Shown here in pieces: positions 7,570 to 14,186 of a stretch of DNA of 20,092 nucleotides. The translations under genes and the position numbers were made by a program. Source of the stretch: Nitrospinaceae bacterium (GTDB lineage Bacteria > Nitrospinota > Nitrospinia > Nitrospinales > VA-1); assembly GCA_029937635.1 (NCBI GenBank), contig JAPYPM010000009.1:1-20092 (forward strand), in the 5' to 3' direction. Numbering within the stretch: the first letter of the stretch is position 1; each line of letters opens with the position of its first letter. The notes under the pieces were generated by a model. That model ran no database searches, was not told the origin of the DNA, and saw only the letters and a program-made list of their open reading frames with translations.

Positions 7570-8319
7570 TCAAAAACGATCTCTATATTTTATAAAGATC
7601 GACAGTGCTTGTTCATAGTCATCCTGAGTATCGATTTCAAAGCAACCAGGACCTTGATTAATCGACCAAACGCTAAGGTCTACAAACTTGGCAAAGTCAG
7701 TAAATGGAATCTCCCATAGAATCTCAACATACTTAGATTCAAATTTCTTATAATGGTCGATAAATTTTTTACTATTATCGGATGAAAGTTTAAAAAAACC
7801 AATAGCCTCTCCACCGAAAACAAAGTTAGCTTTCTCATCAAGCGTCAGGTCTCTTTTGGTAATAAACATTTCTATTTTGCCATCGGGTCGAAGCAAAGCT
7901 TTACTTGATTCTGTATCATCTATATCTGACGAAATTAATGCGAACGACGTTCGTTCTGAATTTGTTACATACTTGCAAAACTCGGACTTCGGATAAAGCA
8001 CATCTCCATCAAGAATAACAACATCTTCACTGCAATAACGCAAACCCATGATCATAGATAAAGTGTTCCCGGTGGTACGATACAAATCATTATCTACAAA
8101 CTCGCATTCAAGCGCTAGATTAAGGTCCTTAACATATTGCTTTACATATTTTTTATTGTGGCCAACCACTAGGTAAACGCAACTTATGCCTAGGGATTCT
8201 AAGCAGGCAAGATGCCTTGAAAGCAAAGTCTCGTTATCAAAAGGAAGAAGGCTTTTGTGGGGAATATCGTCGCGACCTAGGCGGGATCCATATCCAGCGA
8301 GAAGGATAACTGCTTGCAT
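7570..8319 (-). CDS. Nucleotidyltransferase of the sugar/alcohol-phosphate NTP-transferase family
   Basis: This 249-residue protein belongs to the family that couples a phosphorylated sugar, inositol or choline to NTP, releasing pyrophosphate. The N-terminal nucleotide-binding signature is LLAGYGSRLG...PHKSLLPF (residues 6-27). Next come DNDLYRTTGNTLSMIMGL and VILDGDVLYP, where Asp104/Asp106 should bind the metal. Near the C-terminus, CFEIDTQDDYEQAL gives the second metal-binding Asp region. The short length and YRTTGNTLSM block look more like CTP:phosphocholine (LicC) or inositol-1-phosphate cytidylyltransferases than hexose-1-phosphate enzymes, but the substrate is not certain. It lies 43 nt after the toroid gene and 64 nt before the HAD start, in one probable operon. 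Its activated product might feed a head-group or surface-glycan pathway. Confidence 0.8.
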   Translation of the reverse strand: MQAVILLAGYGSRLGRDDIPHKSLLPFDNETLLSRHLACLESLGISCVYLVVGHNKKYVKQYVKDLNLALECEFVDNDLYRTTGNTLSMIMGLRYCSEDVVILDGDVLYPKSEFCKYVTNSERTSFALISSDIDDTESSKALLRPDGKIEMFITKRDLTLDEKANFVFGGEAIGFFKLSSDNSKKFIDHYKKFESKYVEILWEIPFTDFAKFVDLSVWSINQGPGCFEIDTQDDYEQALSIFIKYRDRF

Positions 8320-8362
8320 TAGGCCATAAATAGAAACGAAAGGTAAGTAATAAAAACTTTTG

Positions 8363-9331
8363 CTACTTGCTATACGCCCAAAAATGCGACATCGGTTCTT
8401 TGGAACAGAATCGTCGGTATTTCAGAAGTGTATCCAATCCGTCTGCTGTTCTTTCGACATTAGTAGGCTCTTCCTTAAAGTCACCCCAGCCAAGTGCGTT
8501 TTTTTCATCCAAGAGCCAACGGACTCCTTTTTTGATGACAGAAGAGTATTTTTCTTTTTGATTAAATGTATCCGCTACCAAGATTAAATTGCGGCAGGCA
8601 TCCATTGTGTGATCCATGTTTTCGCCATCCCACGACCCATTTTTTGCTTGTTCGTCAACTAAGCTATTAGCTGCCTCAAGACATATTTTTTGGGCATCTT
8701 CTACCCCATCCATAAAATATGCTGGGATCAAGGTGTATTGCATAAGATGTGCGGTTGTTTCGATCCCCGCAGGCTGAAATGTATCATCCTTCCATAAACC
8801 GGAACCACGCTGCCAATTCATAATGAAATCATATCCTCGTTTACGCGCTTTGTTGATCCGGTCGTCATTCTTTTGATCGTGAGTAACCTGATAAACTGTA
8901 AGAAATACTGTCACCGAACAAGTGGTATCTAAGTGTGACCACTCCACGTCCGCCCAATGTCCATCTTCTTCCTGACTAGATAAAACATACTCCAAGGCAC
9001 GTTGAATTGATCCTTCAATGTTCGGGTTGTTTAAAATAAGGTTCCCGCGGCAGAGCTTCAAACCAACAAAGGTTGTTATCCATATAGAGGTTTTGTCTTC
9101 ATGTGACATCTTAGACCATCCACCATCAGAATTTTGTACTTTTGTACATTCGGCAAAGTCTTCAGCGTGTTCGGATGTATTACCAATATGTAAAATACAT
9201 CGCAGAACATGTTCTAAAATTTCCATATCCTGTTCACCGCGTAGAAGGCTCCAATGGTCAACCTCAGACAGTAAATAACTCCACTCACTTTCAATAACCT
9301 GCTCTAATTCAATTTGATCAATTGCGCCCAT
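8363..9331 (-). CDS. Alpha/alpha-toroid protein with QW repeats (squalene/hopene cyclase or prenyltransferase-like)
   Basis: A soluble 322-residue protein with no signal peptide or membrane segment. It carries QW-type repeats: QNSDGGW (66-72), QEEDGHW (120-126), QRGSGLW (174-180) and QAKNGSW (228-234), plus a degenerate fifth at GWGD (281-284). The first four are spaced exactly 54 residues apart. Each is followed by a helix beginning with an acid/Thr cluster, such as LDTTCSV and IETTAHL. This is the alpha/alpha barrel of squalene-hopene cyclases and protein prenyltransferases. At half the length of SHC, it has one barrel. The DXDD catalytic motif of class II cyclases is not intact: the matching place reads SHLDTT. 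It may therefore bind rather than cyclise a terpenoid or polymer. It sits between the TPR lipoprotein and nucleotidyltransferase genes. Confidence 0.78.
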   Translation of the reverse strand: MGAIDQIELEQVIESEWSYLLSEVDHWSLLRGEQDMEILEHVLRCILHIGNTSEHAEDFAECTKVQNSDGGWSKMSHEDKTSIWITTFVGLKLCRGNLILNNPNIEGSIQRALEYVLSSQEEDGHWADVEWSHLDTTCSVTVFLTVYQVTHDQKNDDRINKARKRGYDFIMNWQRGSGLWKDDTFQPAGIETTAHLMQYTLIPAYFMDGVEDAQKICLEAANSLVDEQAKNGSWDGENMDHTMDACRNLILVADTFNQKEKYSSVIKKGVRWLLDEKNALGWGDFKEEPTNVERTADGLDTLLKYRRFCSKEPMSHFWAYSK

Positions 9332-9401
9332 AAAAACTACAACTCGCTATTTTTATATTGTGAAAGAAAAAGAAAGAGTAAATTATAATAAACTTTGCAA
9401 T

Positions 9402-10082
9402 CTATTTTAGTTCCGTTTTTAGATCTGACTGCGAACTAGAAAACAATGAATCTTGATTGTTTATTTTTTCAGTCTGCACCTTTTTTTCAATCCAAAGCCT
9501 AGCTTCATCAGAATTCCCAAGACTGCGTGGATATTTTTTTAGAAATTCCTGATATTGCTCCATCGAGCTTGACCTTTTAACTTGTTCAAAAATATAATCT
9601 TCCAAAGACTCTATCTGCCTCTCAAAAGCTTCCTGTTCTTCAGCAGAAGACAATTCAATAATTCTTCTAAGGTTCATTATTGCCTCATCAAATTCCCTGT
9701 TTTCTTCAAATATAGCGGACTGAACTTTTAGTGCTCGTACCAAGTTCTTTTTAGTTTGAACTTCATCCGGGCTCAGCTTAAGCCCCTGTTCAGAGTAGTA
9801 AATAGCCTGCACAATCTCGTCATTGGCATAATAAAGTAAACCCAGATTATTTCTAGCTGTGAAAGAGTTTGGGTTTCTTTTTAAAAACTTACTCCACAGC
9901 AAAATGGCAGAATCGATTTGCCCCTTACTCTGATGTAATGCAGCTCTTGTGAATAATTCTCGGTCAATGGTTGACAGAGACTGAGACGGAATAGCTGCGA
10001 ATTGACTCGGAGCTTTCGTACAACCGAAACTAATATAATTCAATATTATAAAACCAATGACCCCAGACTTAAACAATTTCAT
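9402..10082 (-). CDS. TPR-repeat lipoprotein
   Basis: A 226-residue predicted lipoprotein. Residues 1-20 form a signal with a basic start (MKLFK) and a hydrophobic core, ending SFGC with Cys21 as the lipid site. After a short Ser/Gln-rich linker, residues about 40-150 hold TPR-type helix pairs: LFTRAALHQSKGQIDSAILL, ARNNLGLLYYANDEIVQAIYYSEQGLKLSP and a degenerate EFDEAIMNLRRIIEL. The C-terminus is polar and coiled-coil-like. It probably scaffolds other proteins at the outer membrane. It is first in the four-gene run, 70 nt before the toroid gene. No Shine-Dalgarno precedes the ATG, and a promoter -10 box ends 7 nt before the ATG, so the message may be leaderless. It is divergent from the thi operon. 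Confidence 0.8.
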   Translation of the reverse strand: MKLFKSGVIGFIILNYISFGCTKAPSQFAAIPSQSLSTIDRELFTRAALHQSKGQIDSAILLWSKFLKRNPNSFTARNNLGLLYYANDEIVQAIYYSEQGLKLSPDEVQTKKNLVRALKVQSAIFEENREFDEAIMNLRRIIELSSAEEQEAFERQIESLEDYIFEQVKRSSSMEQYQEFLKKYPRSLGNSDEARLWIEKKVQTEKINNQDSLFSSSQSDLKTELK

Positions 10083-10088
10083 GGACGA

Positions 10089-10116
10089 ACTATACCAAAA
10101 ATATTTTTAAGATCAA
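10089..10116 (-). promoter_or_regulatory. Sigma-70-type promoter for the TPR lipoprotein gene cluster
   Basis: On the minus strand TTGATC (10116-10111), a 16-nt spacer and TATAGT (10094-10089) match -35 and -10 consensus at 4/6 and 5/6. Seven bases separate the -10 from the ATG, which places +1 at or beside the start codon. The -35 box lies back to back with the -35 of the thi promoter, 6 nt apart. Confidence 0.55.
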
Positions 10117-10122
10117 TATACC

Positions 10123-10151
10123 TTGACATGTTTTTAATTTCCGTTAATCTG
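10123..10151 (+). promoter_or_regulatory. Probable promoter of the thiamin operon
   Basis: A perfect -35 hexamer TTGACA sits at 10123-10128, 40 nt before the TPP aptamer, in the right place to drive it. The -10 box is poorly resolved; TAATCT or AATCTG at 10145-10151 gives 16-17 nt spacing but only weak similarity to TATAAT. The -35 is convincing, the exact -10 is not. Confidence 0.5.
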
Positions 10152-10167
10152 CTAAAAAGGTAAAAAA

Positions 10168-10260
10168 GTAGTTCGCTAGGGGTGATTTTCTGAGAGTCTC
10201 TTAATTTTAAAAGGGCAACCCTTTGAACCTGATCTGGCTAATACCAGCGAAGGGAAGTGG
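10168..10260 (+). ncRNA. TPP riboswitch (THI element) aptamer
   Basis: The conserved thi-box segments appear in order: AGGGGTG, CTGAGAG, ACCCTTTGAACCTGAT, then CTGG-CTAAT-ACCAG and GCGAAGGGAAG. P2 (GGGTG with CAACCC) and P5 (CTGG/CCAG) can be drawn; P1 looks weak. The aptamer binds thiamin pyrophosphate and should turn the thiSGEC operon off when TPP is plentiful. It lies about 140 nt upstream of thiS with a terminator between, so control is most likely at transcription. An alternative pairing, TTCGCT (10172-10177) with AGCGAA (10246-10251), would break up the ligand pocket and may be part of the switch. Confidence 0.96.
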
Positions 10261-10276
10261 ATGGAGCTTTTGGCAT

Positions 10277-10312
10277 AGCTGCAATCACTTGCTTGGTTGT
10301 GGCTTTTTTTTT
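10277..10312 (+). terminator. Intrinsic terminator of the TPP riboswitch
   Basis: AGCTGCAATC (10277-10286) pairs with GGTTGTGGCT (10295-10304) through 10 bp, including three G-U pairs, around an 8-nt loop. A run of nine T (10304-10312) follows. It stands 16 nt after the aptamer and 87 nt before thiS, which fits a transcription-terminating expression platform. I could not identify a clear antiterminator partner for the 5' arm. Confidence 0.8.
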
Positions 10313-10399
10313 CGCACTTCCTTCACTTTAACCTCCGCGTAACTGTTGTTTGAAATCTTGATCGATCTATTTTATTTTTATTGAGCCAGGGTTTTTTGG

Positions 10400-10603
10400 A
10401 TGGTACTTAAGATAAACGGGAAAGAAAAAAATATACATTCCAGTGACAATTTAGCAGATTTATTGCTTGAACTGGAAATAGTTTCACCCCATTGCGCTAT
10501 AGCACTAAATCAAGAAGTCATTCCCAACTCAAAACTCAAGCAAACAAAAGTTCATAATGGAGACAATATCGAAATTGTTCATGCTGTTGGTGGTGGGCTA
10601 TGA
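10400..10603 (+). CDS. thiS: Sulfur carrier protein ThiS
   Basis: ThiS is a small ubiquitin-fold protein. Its C-terminal Gly-Gly is adenylated by ThiF and converted to a thiocarboxylate that gives sulfur to ThiG. The 67-residue length is normal. Recognisable parts are VLKINGKEKNI, LADLLLELEI, CAIALNQEVIP and DNIEIVHAVGGGL. The tail is unusual in that Leu follows Gly-Gly-Gly; canonical ThiS ends on Gly. If Leu67 is real, it must be removed before activation, or the protein is inactive. An AGGG 8 nt before ATG is a possible Shine-Dalgarno. It is the first gene after the TPP riboswitch. Its stop overlaps an ATG (ATGA) of a tiny frame that leads to thiG. Confidence 0.93.
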   Translation: MVLKINGKEKNIHSSDNLADLLLELEIVSPHCAIALNQEVIPNSKLKQTKVHNGDNIEIVHAVGGGL

Positions 10604-10653
10604 AGAAGTTGCGTATAGTGGCTTTCTTAAATATATTTAATTTATTTTTTTGA
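10600..10653 (+). CDS. Possible 17-codon bridging ORF between thiS and thiG
   Basis: An ATG overlapping the thiS stop (ATGA) opens a 17-codon frame, MKKLRIVAFLNIFNLFF, which ends with TGA 9 nt before the thiG ATG. thiG has no visible Shine-Dalgarno, so ribosomes carried through this frame could re-initiate at thiG. It may equally be chance in AT-rich spacer. No homology is claimed. Confidence 0.2.
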   Translation: MKKLRIVAFLNIFNLFF

Positions 10654-10662
10654 AAAATTAAA

Positions 10663-11442
10663 ATGGAATCATCGCAATTTAAAATCGGAGACAGGACATT
10701 CAAGTCTCGCTTGATTGTTGGAACAGGCAAGTATGCATCTTTTGAGGAAACCCGTGATGCCATAGCCGCATCTGGTTCTGAAATGGTCACATTGGCAGTC
10801 CGTCGTATCGAACTAGACAAAGCAAAGGACTCCATTCTTAATTTTCTCGATCCAAAATTATACTATTTTCTACCTAATACCGCTGGTTGCTTCACAGTGA
10901 AAGAAGCGGTTATGACTTGCCAGCTTGCACGTGAAGCGGGTCTTGGAAATATGGTTAAAGTAGAAGTGATTGGTGATGAAAAAACATTATTCCCCGATAA
11001 TGAAGCTACTCTGGAAGCCTCTAAAATTCTGGTGAAAGAGGGATTTCAGGTGCTCCCTTACTGCACAGATGATGTAGTACTTTGCAAAAAATTAGAAGAC
11101 GTAGGATGTTCAGCTGTTATGCCATTGGCCGCACCCATTGGATCAGGGCTTGGAGTGTGCAATCCATTTACTATAAAACTGATTCATGAAGCTGTGAAAA
11201 TTCCAGTCATTGTTGATGCCGGTGTTGGAACTGCTTCCGATGCATGTAGGGCTATGGAGCTTGGAATAGAAGGACTTCTCATGAACACTGCAATTGCAGG
11301 AGCAAAAGACCCTATCAAAATGGCATTCGCTATGAAAGCCGCTGTTCACTGTGGTCGTCTGGCTTTTGAAGCAGGACGCATACCAAGGAAACTCTATGCA
11401 TCTGCTAGTAGCCCACTCGATGGATTGATAAATACGCCATAA
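10663..11442 (+). CDS. thiG: Thiazole synthase ThiG
   Basis: ThiG is a TIM-barrel enzyme that condenses 1-deoxy-D-xylulose 5-phosphate, dehydroglycine and ThiS-thiocarboxylate into the thiazole phosphate of thiamin. The 259-residue length is typical. Seen are SRLIVGTGKY (18-24 region), the ThiG hallmark EMVTLAVRRIEL, LPNTAGCFT, and VKVEVIGDEKTLFPDNEATLEA. In the last, Lys99 should form the Schiff base with the substrate. Next are PLAAPIGSGLGVCNP and PVIVDAGVGTASDACRAMELGIEGLLMNTAIAGAKDP, the phosphate-binding end of the barrel. No Shine-Dalgarno precedes the ATG, which starts 59 nt after thiS, so translational coupling is suspected. thiE follows 14 nt downstream. The glycine-oxidising partner (ThiO or ThiH) is not in this window. 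Confidence 0.97.
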   Translation: MESSQFKIGDRTFKSRLIVGTGKYASFEETRDAIAASGSEMVTLAVRRIELDKAKDSILNFLDPKLYYFLPNTAGCFTVKEAVMTCQLAREAGLGNMVKVEVIGDEKTLFPDNEATLEASKILVKEGFQVLPYCTDDVVLCKKLEDVGCSAVMPLAAPIGSGLGVCNPFTIKLIHEAVKIPVIVDAGVGTASDACRAMELGIEGLLMNTAIAGAKDPIKMAFAMKAAVHCGRLAFEAGRIPRKLYASASSPLDGLINTP

Positions 11443-11456
11443 CAAAGAGACAACTC

Positions 11457-12137
11457 GTGCAAGCTTTAGACATAAACTATACTTACAAAATGACAACTCC
11501 GAAGGATCTCAACTGGCTTCGTTTGTATCTAATCACAAATAGATCTTTATTCGAGAGTGATAATAATTTTCTAGAAGCCTCAGAAGCTGCTTTAATGGGA
11601 GGTGTTAGAGCTCTTCAACTAAGAGAAAAAAATTTAACAGATTGTGAGCTTATTGAACTGGGCAGTCAATTGCGTATACTTACATCAAACTATAACGCGA
11701 GACTTATTATTAACTCACGGGCAGATATCGCGAAAAAAATAGATGCTGATGGTGTGCACCTAACAGAAAGCTGTGCTCATGCCAATGAGATTAAAAGTGC
11801 TTTCCCTGGCTTGATCGTAGGAGTATCAACGCACTCACTAGAAGGGGCGCATATTGCCGAAGCACAAGGAGCTGATTACATAACTTTTAGCCCGATTTAC
11901 GAAACACCCTCTAAAGAAAATTACGGCCCACCGCAAGGTTTGGGCTTATTACGGCAGGTATCCCAAAAAGTTAACTTGCCGGTCCTAGCTTTAGGAGGAA
12001 TAACACTGCATCGCGTTTCCGAATGTTTGGATCAAGGGGCCTTTGGGGTGGCCTTGATTTCTGATATTTGGAACTCGTCTCATATAAAAGAACATTCATT
12101 TAAATATACGCAGAAATTTGGAGGAAACACTTTATGA
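11457..12137 (+). CDS. thiE: Thiamin-phosphate synthase ThiE
   Basis: ThiE joins HMP pyrophosphate to the thiazole phosphate, giving thiamin monophosphate. The 226-residue TIM-barrel protein shows LRLYLITNRSLF, ALQLREKNLTD, RLIINSRADIAKKIDADGVHLTE, VGVSTHSLEGAHIAEAQGADYITFSPIYETPSK and LPVLALGGIT, the ordered ThiE/TenI motifs. TenI is a related non-catalytic aminohydrolase partner family; the operon position and intact phosphate-binding segments favour ThiE. The start is a GTG at 11457 with a weak AGAGA upstream; ATG at 11490 is a less well-supported alternative because it has no Shine-Dalgarno. Its stop overlaps the thiC start in ATGA, and its last codons carry the thiC Shine-Dalgarno. Confidence 0.92.
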   Translation: MQALDINYTYKMTTPKDLNWLRLYLITNRSLFESDNNFLEASEAALMGGVRALQLREKNLTDCELIELGSQLRILTSNYNARLIINSRADIAKKIDADGVHLTESCAHANEIKSAFPGLIVGVSTHSLEGAHIAEAQGADYITFSPIYETPSKENYGPPQGLGLLRQVSQKVNLPVLALGGITLHRVSECLDQGAFGVALISDIWNSSHIKEHSFKYTQKFGGNTL

Positions 12138-14053
12138 AAGAATCAAAATCTAATGGTAATGGCAACCGCCATGGAGCTACGGATGAAAAGGTTGAAATTT
12201 CCACCGATCCGATTTCCCCGAACTCTAAAAAAGTGTATGTGAGTGGAGTCTTGCATCCAGAGATAAAAATACCATTCCGGGAAATCTCCCTATCTCCCTC
12301 CACCACAGAGAACAAAAATGATCACCATAAAGAAAATGATGAAAGTTCGATCCTTGTTTATGACACATCCGGCCCCTACACTGATCCGAATGTAAAGATT
12401 GATATTCGTGAGGGGTTGCAACCCATACGCCTTCCCTGGATCACTGGCCGTGAAGATGTAGAGTATTACGATGCGCGAACTATTATGCCTAAAGACGATG
12501 GCTACCGAGATGGAGAAAATCCTAATACCGAGCGGTTCCCAAAAACTCGTGTTAAAGTTTTACGCTCTAAGCCGGGACAAAATGTTACCCAAATGCATTA
12601 CGCCAAAAAGGGCATCATCACTCCAGAAATGGAGTTCATCGCCATTCGCGAAAACCAGAAACGAAAACAATGGACAGAAAATGCGGAACGGGAAAATCGA
12701 CTTAAAGGAAATTCTTTCGGGGCTAACCTTCAAAACGAAATCACCCCCGAATTCGTCCGCGAAGAAGTAGCTCGCGGTCGAGCCATCATCCCCGCTAATA
12801 TCAATCATCCTGAATCGGAACCGATGATTATCGGTCGAAATTTTCTCGTTAAAATTAACTCCAATATTGGTAATTCAGCAGTCAGCTCATCTATAGAAGA
12901 AGAAGTCGAAAAGATGGTATGGTCATCACGATGTGGAGCTGACAATGTTATGGACCTCTCAACAGGAAAAAATATTCATACAACTCGTGAGTGGATCCTT
13001 CGTAATTCACCAGTTCCTATCGGTACGGTTCCTATCTACCAGGCCTTGGAAAAAGTAGATGGGAAAATAGAAGCCCTGACGTGGGGAATTTATCGAGATA
13101 CTCTAATAGAACAATGTGAACAAGGTGTGGACTATTTCACTATTCATGCTGGAGTATTATTGCGCTATGTCCCAATGACTGCAAACCGTGTGACCGGCAT
13201 CGTGTCACGCGGTGGAGCAATCATGTCAAAATGGTGTCTCACTTATCATAAAGAAAATTTTCTATATACAAACTTTGAGGAAATTTGCGAAATCTTAAAA
13301 TCTTACGATGTCTCCTTCTCTCTGGGTGATGGATTACGCCCTGGTTCCACTGCTGATGCTAACGATGAAGCCCAGTTTGCAGAATTGGAAACTCTAGGTG
13401 AACTGACAAAGATCGCCTGGAAACATGAAGTGCAAACCATGATTGAAGGCCCCGGTCATGTTCCCATGCACATGATCAAAGAAAACATGGAAAAACAATT
13501 GAAAATTTGTGGAGAAGCTCCTTTCTACACATTAGGACCGCTGACCACCGACATCGCTCCGGGTTATGACCACATCACTAGTGGCATCGGAGCGGCAATG
13601 ATTGGCTGGTATGGAACAGCCATGCTCTGCTACGTCACCCCCAAAGAACATCTGGGGCTTCCTAACCGTGAAGATGTAAAAGAAGGCGTCATCACATATA
13701 AAATCGCGGCACACGCGGCTGATCTTGCCAAAGGTCACCCTGGAGCAAGAGTACGTGATGATGCGCTAAGCAAAGCACGGTTCGAATTTCGTTGGGAAGA
13801 CCAGTTTAACCTGTCGCTTGATCCAGAAAAGGCATTGCAATTCCACGATGAAACGTTACCAAAAGATTCCGCCAAAGTTGCACATTTCTGTTCTATGTGC
13901 GGCCCGCATTTTTGTTCGATGAAAATCACGCAGGATGTGCGTGACTACGCCAAACAAAAAGGTATGGAAGAAACAAAAGCACTCGATGAAGGTATGAAAG
14001 AAATGTCTGAGTCTTTTAAAGAAAAAGGTGGTGAGATATATTCAAAAGCCTAG
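12134..14053 (+). CDS. thiC: Phosphomethylpyrimidine synthase ThiC
   Basis: ThiC is a radical-SAM enzyme that rearranges aminoimidazole ribotide into HMP phosphate, the pyrimidine half of thiamin. The 639-residue length is that of the long proteobacterial form with an N-terminal extension (roughly residues 1-100). Diagnostic segments are ADNVMDLSTGKNIHTTREWI, SPVPIGTVPIYQALEKV, DYFTIHAGVLLRYVPMT, SRGGAIMSKWC, EGPGHVPMHMIKENM and GPLTTDIAPGYDHITSGIG. The C-terminal CSMCGPHFCSMK (about residues 586-597) is the CX2CX4C motif that holds the 4Fe-4S cluster. The start overlaps the thiE stop (ATGA) and is fixed by a strong GGAGGA about 9 nt upstream. It is the last gene of the riboswitch operon. Codon use matches its neighbours. 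Confidence 0.98.
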   Translation: MKESKSNGNGNRHGATDEKVEISTDPISPNSKKVYVSGVLHPEIKIPFREISLSPSTTENKNDHHKENDESSILVYDTSGPYTDPNVKIDIREGLQPIRLPWITGREDVEYYDARTIMPKDDGYRDGENPNTERFPKTRVKVLRSKPGQNVTQMHYAKKGIITPEMEFIAIRENQKRKQWTENAERENRLKGNSFGANLQNEITPEFVREEVARGRAIIPANINHPESEPMIIGRNFLVKINSNIGNSAVSSSIEEEVEKMVWSSRCGADNVMDLSTGKNIHTTREWILRNSPVPIGTVPIYQALEKVDGKIEALTWGIYRDTLIEQCEQGVDYFTIHAGVLLRYVPMTANRVTGIVSRGGAIMSKWCLTYHKENFLYTNFEEICEILKSYDVSFSLGDGLRPGSTADANDEAQFAELETLGELTKIAWKHEVQTMIEGPGHVPMHMIKENMEKQLKICGEAPFYTLGPLTTDIAPGYDHITSGIGAAMIGWYGTAMLCYVTPKEHLGLPNREDVKEGVITYKIAAHAADLAKGHPGARVRDDALSKARFEFRWEDQFNLSLDPEKALQFHDETLPKDSAKVAHFCSMCGPHFCSMKITQDVRDYAKQKGMEETKALDEGMKEMSESFKEKGGEIYSKA

Positions 14054-14137
14054 TCTTCTGACTAAGGTTGAGAAACCATTTTTTAAATAAAAGTGGCTCT
14101 CAAGCTTTATAAAAAAATATACTCGAGGGAAGTCTTA

Positions 14138-14156
14138 TTCCATTTAATAAATGGAA
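14138..14156. other. Hairpin between convergent thiC and recN
   Basis: TTCCATTT-AAT-AAATGGAA forms a perfect 8-bp stem with a 3-nt loop in the 133-bp gap where thiC and recN converge. Neither strand has a T run directly after it, so it is not a typical intrinsic terminator. It could block 3' exonucleases or mark a transcription end. Nothing else in this gap is convincing. Confidence 0.35.
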
Positions 14157-14186
14157 AACAACTACTAGAGGAAATGGATAACCTAA

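Noticed and set aside
9402..10312. Whole cluster 6813-10082 taken as part of the thiamin regulon
   Set aside because: It is divergent from the riboswitch, which acts only on the plus-strand transcript, and none of its proteins resembles a thiamin enzyme or transporter.
12100..13929. Several 60-100 codon frames on the opposite strand or other frames across thiE and thiC
   Set aside because: They are shadows of clear enzymes, with no recognisable motifs and no supporting ribosome-binding sites.
14138..14156. Hairpin taken as a bidirectional terminator of thiC and recN
   Set aside because: Stem is good but there is no T run on either strand, so I list it only as a hairpin.
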